Shown here piece by piece: positions 1 through 8,315 of a stretch of DNA of 64,000 bases. Source of the DNA: Arthrobacter rhizosphaerae (GTDB lineage: Bacteria > Actinomycetota > Actinomycetes > Actinomycetales > Micrococcaceae); NCBI RefSeq assembly GCF_023062595.1, contig NZ_JALLAN010000014.1, forward strand, positions 62,001 to 126,000, written 5' to 3'. A program made the translations under genes and the position numbers. The notes under the pieces are model-generated. The model was given only the letters and a program-made list of their open reading frames with translations. It had not been told where the DNA came from and made no database searches. Within the stretch, counting starts at the first letter, position 1. Each line of letters begins with the position of its first letter.

Positions 1-1364
1 AGAACGGCCGGCGCGTCGGTTGACCCTAGTGACACGAGCCGCGCAGTAAAGATGGCGCTCATGATCGGGATGCCCATGGTGATGCCGATCTGCTGGCTCA
101 TGGTCGCCAGTCCGGTGGCCAGCCCCTGCTGCCCCTCCGGCAGCCCGGACGTAGCTGTGACCATGAAACCAACGATGACAACCAGGTTGGCAACACCGCC
201 CACAAAGGTAGCGACCAAGAGCAGTGCAATGGCCGCAGCGTCGTTGCTCAGCATGACCAAGGATGCTGTCGCGATGGCCTGGACGAGGAAGCCATAGACG
301 ACAGCCTGCTTATTTCCTACCCTGGCGATGACCTTCGGTCCGAGGATGCCACCCAGGACGGTGCCCAGCCCCAGCACGGCGAAGGCGAGTCCGGCACCAA
401 GGGGCGTGTAACCAAGAACCTGCTGGAGGTACAGGGTCAGCAGGAACACCAGGGACGTCTCAGTGACGAAAGCCAGAACTCCGGCGATGTTGCCCCAAGC
501 GACGGTGGACCGCTTGAGGATTGTCAGGGGAACCAGTGGAAATTCGGCCCGCCGCTCGACGGCCGTGAAGGCAAGGAACAGTACTGCTGCTGCGGCCAAC
601 GAACCGAGCGTTAGCGGATCTGTCCAGGACTTCTCCGCAGCATTCGACATACCGAAGACCAAGGCAAGAAAGCCGAGGGTCACGGTGATTGCGCCGGGGA
701 CGTCCAATCTTGTCTTGGTGTTTGGCCTGCTCTCAGCGAGTACGACGGGCGCAATGGCCAGCACGGCTACTGCCACCGGAATATTGATGAAGAACGCCAA
801 GCGCCAGCTGAAGACATCGGTGAGGAGCCCGCCTAGGATGGCACCCGTAGTGAAACCAGCGGCCATGAGCGCCCCGTTGAGTCCCAGCGCCTTGTCACGC
901 AGTGGGCCCTCCGGAAATGCCCCCAACAGCAGTGACAGCGCCGCCGGGACAACCATGGCCGTAGCCACGCCCTGGCCTGCACGGGCAATGAGCAGAATGG
1001 TGGGTTCAACCGCCAGACCTCCCATCAGAGATGCGGCGCCCAGCAGCGCCATGCCGATGAGGAACATCTTGCGCCGGCCTGCCAGGTCGGCGACTCTGCC
1101 GAACAGCAGGGTCAGTCCCGCGGCACAAAGGGAAAATGCCGTGGCGATCCATTGCAGGTTCTCCAGGCTGAAGCCGACGTCGGCACCGATGGTGGGCAGG
1201 GCGACGTTGAGGATGGAGAAGTCGACGGCGAGCGTAAAGCTTGCGGTCAGGAGCACGATCAGGGCGAGCCGCTGTTTGCCGCTCATGCCAGGAGCCGCTG
1301 AGGCCTTTGGAAGAGCTGGCCTCGGTAGTGTGTCTGGATCGATGGTCTCGGATGGAGTGGTCAT
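1..1364 (-). CDS. DHA2-family (14-TM) MFS drug exporter, truncated by the window edge
   Basis: Proton-coupled efflux of small toxic compounds across the cytoplasmic membrane is the known role of this family; the substrate cannot be read from sequence. Reading inward from an ATG at 1364, 454 codons stay open to the left edge, so the C-terminus is missing. The first helix carries the DHA2 hallmark (VDFSILNVALPTIG) and is followed by motif A (GRVADLAGRRKMF); more than ten hydrophobic segments follow. The divergently transcribed XRE/MmyB regulator 150 bp away is a likely local repressor. Long plus-strand ORFs over the same bases are codon shadows. Confidence 0.9.
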   Translation of the reverse strand, partial: MTTPSETIDPDTLPRPALPKASAAPGMSGKQRLALIVLLTASFTLAVDFSILNVALPTIGADVGFSLENLQWIATAFSLCAAGLTLLFGRVADLAGRRKMFLIGMALLGAASLMGGLAVEPTILLIARAGQGVATAMVVPAALSLLLGAFPEGPLRDKALGLNGALMAAGFTTGAILGGLLTDVFSWRLAFFINIPVAVAVLAIAPVVLAESRPNTKTRLDVPGAITVTLGFLALVFGMSNAAEKSWTDPLTLGSLAAAAVLFLAFTAVERRAEFPLVPLTILKRSTVAWGNIAGVLAFVTETSLVFLLTLYLQQVLGYTPLGAGLAFAVLGLGTVLGGILGPKVIARVGNKQAVVYGFLVQAIATASLVMLSNDAAAIALLLVATFVGGVANLVVIVGFMVTATSGLPEGQQGLATGLATMSQQIGITMGIPIMSAIFTARLVSLGSTDAPAV

Positions 1365-1513
1365 GTGAACGGTCCTTGTCGGCTTTATCTGGCCGCCAGG
1401 GCGGCGGGCTCAATCCTCAGCTTCGAGGAATGCGGCAACATCAACCACACCCCGCTGTGGGTACCCCTGCCAGTGACAGGACAACCACTGCGATTACCGG
1501 CAGACTGGGGCTC

Positions 1514-2407
1514 ATGAGTAATCTGAGCGAACTTGGGGAGTTCCTTCGCGTCCGTAGAGCAGCCCTCCAGCCGGAAGACGTCGGTCTTTTGAACTACGGG
1601 ATCCGCCGGGTGCCCGGTTTACGAAGGGAAGAGCTGGCCATGCTGGCCGGAGTCAGCAACACCTACTACACCCGGCTGGAGCAGGGGCTGAGCACCAATG
1701 CCTCCGAATCCGTCATCGGTTCCATTGCCCAAGCGCTGGGCCTGAACACCGATGAGCGCGCACACTTGTTCAACCTCGCCCGGCCAGGCAAAACAAAACG
1801 CCGCACGTTGACCAAACCCGACAAGGCCAGGCCTGGAACCCTGCGCCTGGTGCGCTCGATGTTTACCACTCCGGCGATTGTGTTGGGCCGCCGCAGCGAA
1901 GTGCTGGCATGGAACCCGCTTGGCCACCGTTTGGTGGCCGGGCATCTGGATCTGGCCGCACCGGATTCGCCGTCGACCCGTCCGAACATGACCCGGATGC
2001 TGTTCCTGGATCCGCACACGCGGGAGCTCTACTCGCACTGGCAGAAGGAGGCAACCCGCGCCGTCGCTTCGCTTCGCCTTCTGGCCGGTATGTCTTCGGA
2101 TGATCCTGAGCTGGCAACCCTTGTGGGAGAACTGACCATGAAGAGCCCGGAGTTCGCCACGATGTGGGCTAAACATCCGGTGGAGAACTGCATGTCAGGA
2201 TTGAAGCACATGCATAATCCTGAAGTGGGTGACCTTGAGCTGAACTTTGAAGTCCTGACTCAGAATGACGAGTCAGGCCACAGGATTCTGATGTTCACCG
2301 CTGACCCCGGCACACCGGCAGCGGAAGCTCTGCAGTTGCTGCGCGCGGATACAGATGAGCCCAAAGCAGCCAAGACAATAGGCACCGGGCAGACTGTAAG
2401 TGCCTGA
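1514..2407 (+). CDS. XRE-family regulator with MmyB-like ligand-binding domain
   Basis: A 297-residue transcription factor. An HTH lies at about residues 35-85 (VPGLRREELAMLAGVS, then YYTRLEQG). From about 110 to the end is the MmyB-type ligand-binding domain, recognisable by LGRRSEVLAWNPLGHRLV. Such proteins typically repress a divergent oxidoreductase or exporter gene and release it on binding a small hydrophobic ligand (family knowledge). The frame is open upstream to 1241, but ATG 1514 (MSNLSELGEFLRVRR) begins the conserved family N-terminus. Here the divergent gene is the DHA2 exporter. The stop overlaps the following GTG start by 8 bp. Confidence 0.9.
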   Translation: MSNLSELGEFLRVRRAALQPEDVGLLNYGIRRVPGLRREELAMLAGVSNTYYTRLEQGLSTNASESVIGSIAQALGLNTDERAHLFNLARPGKTKRRTLTKPDKARPGTLRLVRSMFTTPAIVLGRRSEVLAWNPLGHRLVAGHLDLAAPDSPSTRPNMTRMLFLDPHTRELYSHWQKEATRAVASLRLLAGMSSDDPELATLVGELTMKSPEFATMWAKHPVENCMSGLKHMHNPEVGDLELNFEVLTQNDESGHRILMFTADPGTPAAEALQLLRADTDEPKAAKTIGTGQTVSA

Positions 2408-2801
2408 AAAATCGGTCGGCTCCCTGCATCACGTCGAACTTTGGGTCCCCAACCTTCAGCGGGCCAGCGAGGAATGGGGTTGGCTGCTGTCCCGTCTTGG
2501 CTATCTACCTTTTCAGGAGTGGTCGTATGGGCGGAGCTGGCAGCTGGGCCCCACGTACATCGTGTTGGAGGAATCACCCCACATCACCAGCCGGGTCCAT
2601 GAGCGCACCCGGCCCGGGCTGAACCATTTGGCCTTCAACGCGGGAAGCGAAACTCACGTCGATCTTCTGGCCAGGGAATGTAGAGGACATGGCTGGATGC
2701 CCTTGTTCGAGGAAAAGTACCCGAACGCGGGGGGATCCGGACACTACGCCGCCTACCTCGCCAACAGCGACGGATTCGAAGCAGAGCTCGTCGCGGGCTA
2801 A
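2400..2801 (+). CDS. VOC-family (glyoxalase/bleomycin-resistance fold) protein
   Basis: A 133-residue single VOC domain. It shows the usual metal-ligand layout: a histidine in the first strand (LHHVELWVPN), a second in the central strand (LNHLAFNAG) and a C-terminal glutamate (DGFEAELV). Family members bind or modify small molecules using a divalent metal; the substrate is unknown here. The GTG start at 2400 overlaps the regulator stop by 8 bp, which implies translational coupling. With the regulator and exporter this may form a small detoxification locus (inference). It converges on the histidine kinase gene, whose stop lies at 2798. Confidence 0.8.
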   Translation: MPEKSVGSLHHVELWVPNLQRASEEWGWLLSRLGYLPFQEWSYGRSWQLGPTYIVLEESPHITSRVHERTRPGLNHLAFNAGSETHVDLLARECRGHGWMPLFEEKYPNAGGSGHYAAYLANSDGFEAELVAG

Positions 2802-4285
2802 ACCGGAAGCGTGACCGTGAAGCGCGTGTTCCCCGGCTGGCTGGTGACCCTGATGGTTCCGCCGTTGGCGTGCACCAGTGCCTGCACAATGGCGAGCCCA
2901 AGCCCTGTGCTGCCGGTGGAGGAACGGGCTGTGTCCGCCCGGCTGAAGCGCGTGAAGATGCTCCCAAGGAAGGCGTCATCAATCCCCGGCCCGTCGTCGG
3001 AAACGGTAACAGTTGCAACAGAGCCCTCCTTCCGGACGGTTGTCCGGATGGTCGTCCCCGGCGGAGTGTGTTTGTGCGCGTTCGCGATCAGGTTGATCAG
3101 CACCTGCCGGACTTCAGACTCGACGGCGGTGATTTGCACAGGCTCCTCCGGCAGGTCCAAAGTCCAGACGTGATCCGGCGCGGCCAACTGGACATCACGA
3201 GTCACCTCAACAGCCAGTTCCGTCAGGTCCACCTCCGTCGGATCCCCGCGCTGGCCCTCATCAAGGCGGGCAAGCAGCAGGAGATCCTCCACGAGGGAGG
3301 ACATCCGCTGGGATTCACTGGCCACTCGCTTCAAGGCTGACTTGTCGGCGTCCTGAAGCCTGTCACCCATCAGGACCAGTTCCGTATACCCTCTGATGGA
3401 CGTCAAAGGAGTGCGCAGTTCATGACTCGCGTCGGCAACAAAACTCCGCACCCGCGTTTCACTGTCCTGCCTGGCCGTAAGCGCCCGGGTGACGTGGTCA
3501 ATCATTTCGTTGAGCGCGATTCCCACCGTCCCCACTTCCGTGCCGGGCTGGGCAGCTGTGGGCGGGACTCGGACGTTCACGGCGACTTCACCGGACGCCA
3601 AAGGAAGCTCTGTCACCGAGGTGGCAACGGCAGAAAGTTCCTCCAGCGGCCGCAGCGATCTCCGGATGATGAGGGTGCCGGCCAGGCCTGTCAGGAGGAC
3701 CCCGAACAGAGAAACGGCCGCGATGGTCCCATCCAGGGACGCGAGCGTCCTGTCCCGGTCCGCCGTCGAGAGCCCTGTGACAAGGACGTCCCTTGTGCCC
3801 GGGACGACGGCGGAAACCACCCGGTACCGGCCGCTGGATAGGACAGTTTCCACCGGAGCAGAACCAGGCGTCAGCCTGGACACAACCTCCAAATCAGAGG
3901 CCGTCAGCGGTTTGGTGCTGCCATCATCCTGCACGACGGCGGAAACCCTCGCGGCACCGTCGTCGAACAAAGCGTTCAAGGTACCTGGGCGTTGCCCGCG
4001 GGCTTCTGACGGATCCGGGACGGAGGGCCGCCGCGGCCCTCCGCCGGGTGGACGCACCACACGCTCGGCAGCCGCGGCGAGGCCACCATCCAGTTCACTT
4101 GTCAGGTAGGCGTTCATGGCCACATGGCTCACCACACCGATCGCGGCGCAGATCAACGTCAGCAGAACAAGGGTGGCCACCACCAGCTTGGTGCGAAGAT
4201 GCCACGCTCTGCGCCCCTCCCCCGGCCCGGCGCGCCGAGCCACAGGTCGGGCCCCCGACTCAGAATGCGCCCCCGCTTCCGTCAT
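2798..4285 (-). CDS. Two-component sensor histidine kinase
   Basis: A 495-residue membrane kinase. There is one transmembrane helix near residues 33-56, an extracytoplasmic sensor region of about 120 residues rich in Pro, Ser and Gly, and a second helix near 180-202. HAMP follows, then the H-box (FVADASHELRTPLTSIRGY), the N-box (LINLIANAHKHTPPG), G1 (VSDDGPGIDD) and G2 (GSTGLGLAIVQAL). All catalytic boxes look intact. The ATG shares an ATGA overlap with the stop of the response regulator gene, so the pair is translationally coupled with the regulator first. The signal is not identifiable; the layout resembles actinobacterial TcrY/CseC-type kinases. Confidence 0.93.
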   Translation of the reverse strand: MTEAGAHSESGARPVARRAGPGEGRRAWHLRTKLVVATLVLLTLICAAIGVVSHVAMNAYLTSELDGGLAAAAERVVRPPGGGPRRPSVPDPSEARGQRPGTLNALFDDGAARVSAVVQDDGSTKPLTASDLEVVSRLTPGSAPVETVLSSGRYRVVSAVVPGTRDVLVTGLSTADRDRTLASLDGTIAAVSLFGVLLTGLAGTLIIRRSLRPLEELSAVATSVTELPLASGEVAVNVRVPPTAAQPGTEVGTVGIALNEMIDHVTRALTARQDSETRVRSFVADASHELRTPLTSIRGYTELVLMGDRLQDADKSALKRVASESQRMSSLVEDLLLLARLDEGQRGDPTEVDLTELAVEVTRDVQLAAPDHVWTLDLPEEPVQITAVESEVRQVLINLIANAHKHTPPGTTIRTTVRKEGSVATVTVSDDGPGIDDAFLGSIFTRFSRADTARSSTGSTGLGLAIVQALVHANGGTIRVTSQPGNTRFTVTLPV

Positions 4286-5028
4286 TGGGCGGCCGGTTTG
4301 ATGACGTACCCGGCACCGCGGACTGTGTGGATCATCGGGGGTTTCCCGGCGTCAATCTTCTTCCGCAAATACGAGATGTAGAGCTCCACGATGTTGGCCT
4401 GCCCTCCGAAATCGTAGTTCCACACCTGGTCCAGGATCTGGCTCTTGCTCACAACCCTGCGCGGGTTCTCCATCAGGAAGCGCAGCAATTCCCACTGGGT
4501 TGCAGTCAGGGTTATCTCATCGCCTCCCCTGGTCACCTCCCGCGTCTCCAGGTTCAACACCAGGTCACCGACAACCAGCTCGGCCGAATCCGAGGCGGCC
4601 ACCCCGGACCGTTGAACGAGGCGGTGCAGCCGCAGCATCAGTTCCTCCATGCTGAACGGCTTGGTGACGTAGTCATCGCCGCCAGCGGCCAACCCGGAAA
4701 TTCTGTCCTCAACCGCGTCCTTGGCCGTGAGGAACAGCGCTGGGATCTGGGGAGCGAAGACCCGGATCTTGCGCAGCGCCTCAATTCCGTCGGCTCCGGG
4801 CATCATGACGTCGAGGACCAGCACATCAGGACGGAAATCCCGGGCAATCTTTACAGCGGAGAGCCCGTCATTGGCGATGGCAACGCTCCAGCCAGCCATC
4901 CGCAGGCCCATCTCCACCAGTTCGGCGAGGCTCTTTTCGTCGTCTACAACGAGTGCCCGGATGGGGCTTCCGTCGGGATGCGCCAGACGCGGCAGGTCGG
5001 AGAGCGAATGACTCGGACCTTCAGACAT
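4282..5028 (-). CDS. OmpR/PhoB-family response regulator
   Basis: A 248-residue DNA-binding regulator. The receiver domain (about 24-135) has the acidic pair (VVDDEKS), the phospho-acceptor Asp73 within VLVLDVMMPG, and the conserved Lys (VTKPFS). The winged-helix output domain follows (ATQWELLRFLMENP, then VELYISYLRKKID, HTVRGAGY). ATG 5028 is chosen because GAAGG lies at good spacing upstream and the receiver starts normally. The frame is open far upstream to 5889, but that part is antisense to the methyltransferase gene and is not coding. It is the cognate partner of the kinase next to it. Confidence 0.94.
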   Translation of the reverse strand: MSEGPSHSLSDLPRLAHPDGSPIRALVVDDEKSLAELVEMGLRMAGWSVAIANDGLSAVKIARDFRPDVLVLDVMMPGADGIEALRKIRVFAPQIPALFLTAKDAVEDRISGLAAGGDDYVTKPFSMEELMLRLHRLVQRSGVAASDSAELVVGDLVLNLETREVTRGGDEITLTATQWELLRFLMENPRRVVSKSQILDQVWNYDFGGQANIVELYISYLRKKIDAGKPPMIHTVRGAGYVIKPAAQ

Positions 5029-5127
5029 GGGTTCCCTTCCTTCATCCCTTGGATTTCCTCCTTCACTGTAAGCGCTGGGCCCACAATGTGTTTGGCGGGT
5101 TGCGCTCCTTTCGAAGGCACCCGGGGG

Positions 5128-5133
5128 TAGCGT
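5128..5133 (+). promoter_or_regulatory. -10 element for a leaderless methyltransferase mRNA
   Basis: TAGCGT lies six bases before ATG 5140 and no Shine-Dalgarno sequence is present, so transcription probably starts at or next to the start codon. No clear -35 is visible. Confidence 0.4.
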
Positions 5134-5139
5134 TTCACT

Positions 5140-5955
5140 ATGAGTGCCGAGCAGCCTGACGACGTCTACACCCACGGCCACCACGAATCTGTTGTGCGCG
5201 CCCATGCGTCCCGGACTGCAGAGAACTCGGCAGCCTTTGTCATCCCCCATCTCACCGCGGGCTCGTCGGTACTGGACGTGGGCTGCGGCCCGGGAAGCAT
5301 CACGTGCGATTTCGCCAGCCTGGTTGCCCCTGGCAGAGTGACCGGGCTGGACAGGTCCCCTGACATCATCGCCCAGGCCAGGTCCCTCGCCGCAGAACGC
5401 GGCGTGGAGAACGTCGAGTTCGTCGCCGGGAACATCTACGACCTTGACTTCGAAGACGGAACGTTCGACGTCGTTCACGCCCACCAGGTCCTCCAGCACC
5501 TGACCGACCCCGTGGAAGCGCTGCGTGAGATGAGGCGGGTGGCCAAACCCGGCGGGATCGTGGCCGTGCGTGACGCCGATTTCCACGGCATGAGCTGGTA
5601 CCCCACCATCCCCGAACTGGATGAGTGGATGGAGCTGTATCAAAAGATCGCCCGCCGGAATGGGGCGGAACCGGACGCCGGGCGCAGGCTGGTTTCCTGG
5701 GCCCAGGCCGCAGGCTTCACCGACGTCGCGCCCAGCAGCAGCAACTGGTTGTACGCCACTGGTCAGCAGCGGCGCTGGCAGGCACGGGTTTGGAGTGAGC
5801 GGGTGCTGCACTCGGCCTTCGCGGAGCAGGCATTGGAGTACGGCTTCGCCCAGGAAGCGGACCTGGCCCGCCTCTCCGCCGGCTGGCACCGCTGGGGTTC
5901 CACTGACGACGGCTGGTTCCTGATCCCCAATGGTGAGGTCATCGCCCGGGCGTGA
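5140..5955 (+). CDS. Class I SAM-dependent methyltransferase
   Basis: A 271-residue cytoplasmic methyltransferase. Motif I (SVLDVGCGPGSITCDFA, near residues 43-59) binds S-adenosylmethionine. The acidic end of strand 2 (VTGLDRS), the post-I region and VVHAHQVLQHLTDPVEALREM are typical of the Methyltransf_11/25 group (UbiE-like). The C-terminal third is substrate-specific and gives no clue to the acceptor. It is divergent from the two-component genes. The mRNA appears leaderless, which supports ATG 5140. Confidence 0.88.
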   Translation: MSAEQPDDVYTHGHHESVVRAHASRTAENSAAFVIPHLTAGSSVLDVGCGPGSITCDFASLVAPGRVTGLDRSPDIIAQARSLAAERGVENVEFVAGNIYDLDFEDGTFDVVHAHQVLQHLTDPVEALREMRRVAKPGGIVAVRDADFHGMSWYPTIPELDEWMELYQKIARRNGAEPDAGRRLVSWAQAAGFTDVAPSSSNWLYATGQQRRWQARVWSERVLHSAFAEQALEYGFAQEADLARLSAGWHRWGSTDDGWFLIPNGEVIARA

Positions 5956-6006
5956 CCCGGGGGTGATGGCGGCGGCTGACGAGGTCCGGCGCGAAACCGC
6001 CGTCGA

Positions 6007-6022
6007 ACTTTTTTCAAAAAGT
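6007..6022. promoter_or_regulatory. AT-rich inverted repeat upstream of the YCII/sigma operon
   Basis: ACTTTTT and AAAAAGT form a perfect 7-bp inverted repeat with a 2-bp centre, 87 bp before the YCII start codon. It is strikingly AT-rich for this genome. It may be a regulator site or part of the promoter; it is too A/T-only to be a good terminator stem. Confidence 0.4.
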
Positions 6023-6109
6023 GTCCCGGAGCATGTAGAGAACCAAGCTGCGGCTCCGACTTATCCATGAAGGCATCACCAAGAGGTGCCGCTAACCAAG
6101 GAGCCAGAG

Positions 6110-6469
6110 ATGAAATACATGATCATGATGTTCGGTTCAGGCGAAAGCATGATGGAAACGGCGGATCCGGCATGGATCCAGGAAATGATCGGGTTCATGA
6201 TCCAGATCGACAAGGACCTCACGGACTCCGGGGAACTGGTGTTCAATGCCGGGCTGGCTGACGGCAGCACCGCGAAACTCGTCAAGCAGACGCACGACGG
6301 CGTGATCACCACGGACGGTCCTTACGCCGAGTCCAAGGAATCACTCATCGGCTACTGGGTGGTTGATGTGGCCAGCGAGAAACGTGCCATCGAGATCTGC
6401 TCCAGCATCGTCAAGTACGCCGGAACCGTGGAGTTGAGGGCCGTCCAGGACGGACCGCCGGATGTCTAG
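6110..6469 (+). CDS. YCII-domain (DGPF-type) protein
   Basis: A 119-residue protein of the YCII/DGPF family. It opens with the typical MKYMIMMFG strand and has the family turn TDGPYAESKE. The frame opens at 6086, but AAGGAG at 6098-6103 sets ATG 6110 as the start. DGPF proteins are the standard genomic partners of ECF42 sigma factors, whose gene follows 32 bp downstream. Their molecular role in that signalling pair is not settled. Confidence 0.85.
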   Translation: MKYMIMMFGSGESMMETADPAWIQEMIGFMIQIDKDLTDSGELVFNAGLADGSTAKLVKQTHDGVITTDGPYAESKESLIGYWVVDVASEKRAIEICSSIVKYAGTVELRAVQDGPPDV

Positions 6470-6501
6470 CCGGCAGTAGGGGCGGGAACCACTAAGGCCT
6501 C

Positions 6502-7794
6502 ATGAAACCGGGAAGCCGCCCGCTGGAGGACCTGCTGCGTACCCTCGCGCCGCAGGTTCTTGGCGTGCTTGCCCGCCGCCATGGTCAGTTTGATGCCTGC
6601 GAGGACGCGGTACAGGAGGCGCTGCTCGAGGCCTCTCTCAGCTGGCCCCGGGACGGCATTCCGGATAATCCCCACGGGTGGCTGATGACTGTCGCCGGGC
6701 GGCGTCTGGTGGATCAATGGCGCAGCGAGAGCGCCCGCCGTCGCCGGGAAGAAACCTTCGCCCTGGAGTCAACTGCATTGCAGAGTGGCGGAACTGTGTC
6801 CATGCCCGGGGAGCCTGTCGGGGAGCACCGGGAGTACGACGGCGGGGTGTCACCTGACGCCGATGACACGCTAACGCTGCTGTACCTATGCTGCCACCCG
6901 GCTCTTTCGCCGCCCTCCCAGCTCGCCCTGACCCTTCGTGCCGTGGGCGGCCTGACCACTGCTGAAATCGCCAGCGCCTTCCTGGTTCCCGAGGCCACCA
7001 TGGCGCAGCGGATCAGCCGGGCGAAGGGCAGCATCACCCGTGCCGGTGCCCGGTTCGAGCCGCCGGCGCCTGACGAGGTGATGGCGAGGACCGCCGTCGT
7101 TCAGCAGGTCCTTTACCTGATCTTCAATGAAGGGTATGCCGCGAGCTCAGGGCGTTCCCTGCAGCGCTCGGACCTGACCGGCGAGGCCATCCGGCTTGCC
7201 CGTCTGTTGCTGGACGTCATCCCGGCAACGTCACTGGCGAGGGGCGAGACAACCGGACTGCTGGCACTCATGCTGCTGACGGATGCCCGGAGGTCAGCCC
7301 GCACGCTGCCCGACGGCGGCCTGGTGCCGCTCGCTGAACAAGACCGCGCTCTTTGGGACACCGCCCAGATCCGGGAAGGTGTTGGGCTGCTGACCAGCAC
7401 GTTGGGCAAAGCCCCGGTGGGTCCCTACCAGCTGCAGGCGGCCATCGCGGCCATCCACGACGAAGCTGCCACGGCGGGCGACACGGACTGGCCGCAGATC
7501 CTGGCGCTCTACGATGTGCTGGAGCGGATCGCTCCAAGCCCTGTGGTCACGCTCAACCGTGCCGTAGCGGTGGCCATGGTGAAGGGACCCCTCGCGGGTT
7601 TGGCCGTGCTGGGAACTGTCGAGGCAGATCCACAGCTCACACGCAGCCACCGCCTTGATGCGGTGCGGGCGCACCTTCTCGAACTGTCAGGGGACACGAC
7701 GGCGGCGCGCGAGGCTTATCTCCGCGCTGCGAGCTCGACGGCGAGCCTCCCCGAGCGCCGTTACCTTGCCGCACGGGCGGCCCGGCTGAGCTAG
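6502..7794 (+). CDS. ECF42-type RNA polymerase sigma factor with C-terminal TPR-like extension
   Basis: A 430-residue sigma factor, about twice the usual ECF length. Region 2 spans roughly residues 10-80 (CEDAVQEALLEA, NPHGWLMTVAGRRLVDQWR). Region 4 spans about 130-185 (LTLRAVGGLTTAEIASAFLV, MAQRISRAK). The remaining 240 residues are a helical extension with NEGYAAS and VVTLNRAVAVA, which is diagnostic for the ECF42 group. No anti-sigma gene is adjacent; in this group the extension is thought to control activity. It follows the YCII gene in the same direction, probably in one transcript. Confidence 0.92.
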   Translation: MKPGSRPLEDLLRTLAPQVLGVLARRHGQFDACEDAVQEALLEASLSWPRDGIPDNPHGWLMTVAGRRLVDQWRSESARRRREETFALESTALQSGGTVSMPGEPVGEHREYDGGVSPDADDTLTLLYLCCHPALSPPSQLALTLRAVGGLTTAEIASAFLVPEATMAQRISRAKGSITRAGARFEPPAPDEVMARTAVVQQVLYLIFNEGYAASSGRSLQRSDLTGEAIRLARLLLDVIPATSLARGETTGLLALMLLTDARRSARTLPDGGLVPLAEQDRALWDTAQIREGVGLLTSTLGKAPVGPYQLQAAIAAIHDEAATAGDTDWPQILALYDVLERIAPSPVVTLNRAVAVAMVKGPLAGLAVLGTVEADPQLTRSHRLDAVRAHLLELSGDTTAAREAYLRAASSTASLPERRYLAARAARLS

Positions 7795-7911
7795 ACGTTG
7801 GATGGGGAGCTGGTGGTCGAAGGCCTTCACAGTCCTCGCTCAGCCCAATCAGGGCGCTTCCACAATCCGCTGCTGCATGCTGGGTAGGCAGGCAAGGAAG
7901 GGAGTGCTGAG

Positions 7912-8142
7912 ATGGGAAGGATCGTCTGGGCAACAGCCGGCGTGCTGCTCGCCCTGAGTATCGGAACGGGACTGACCATGCCAACGGCCTTTCCTGCAAC
8001 CGCCAGCACCGGCCTACACCAGGTCGGCGGCGCACAGGCCAGCTCGCTCGTCAATCAGACAGGTTGTGACGACGACGGCGGCCCTGATACGGAAAGTGAA
8101 CTGACCGAAGGCAGCCAGGACAACCACTCCTCGGGGACTTGA
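7912..8142 (+). CDS. Small secreted hypothetical protein
   Basis: A 76-residue ORF that I do not recognise. It has a convincing Sec signal peptide (MGRIVWATAGVLLALSIGTG, then a region ending near TASTG) and a short acidic, Ser/Asp/Glu-rich mature part with a single Cys. A purine-rich AAGGAAGGGAG lies just upstream at suitable spacing. It is between the sigma factor gene and the MptB-like gene, all in the same direction. It may be a secreted peptide of the sigma regulon, but that is only a guess. Confidence 0.5.
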   Translation: MGRIVWATAGVLLALSIGTGLTMPTAFPATASTGLHQVGGAQASSLVNQTGCDDDGGPDTESELTEGSQDNHSSGT

Positions 8143-8315
8143 GCCAGCGCCTCGACTCAGGGACCGAACGTGGACAGCGGAGCGTAACGGACGGCGTCGG
8201 GCTGTCAAATGACAGTGGCCGACGGAGGCTCGGTGCTAACATGGAGCTGCGCTTGGGGGTCGTCTGAACCGCCTTCGCTGTCGGTTCAGCCTAGCCCACC
8301 CGAGAGTTCCCCATC

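Noticed and set aside
463..1368. 301-codon plus-strand ORF
   Set aside because: It is antisense to the DHA2 exporter, which has clear motifs and helices; the ORF protein is Ala/Ser/Arg-rich and without domains.
3793..5130. 445-codon plus-strand ORF
   Set aside because: It is the antisense shadow of the kinase and response regulator genes.
5029..5889. Long 5' extension of the response-regulator frame
   Set aside because: It is antisense to the methyltransferase gene, whereas ATG 5028 has a ribosome-binding site and gives a normal receiver domain.
8202..8215. Palindrome CTGTCA-AA-TGACAG upstream of the mptB-like gene
   Set aside because: It is short and isolated, and its position relative to a promoter is unclear, so it was not called an operator.
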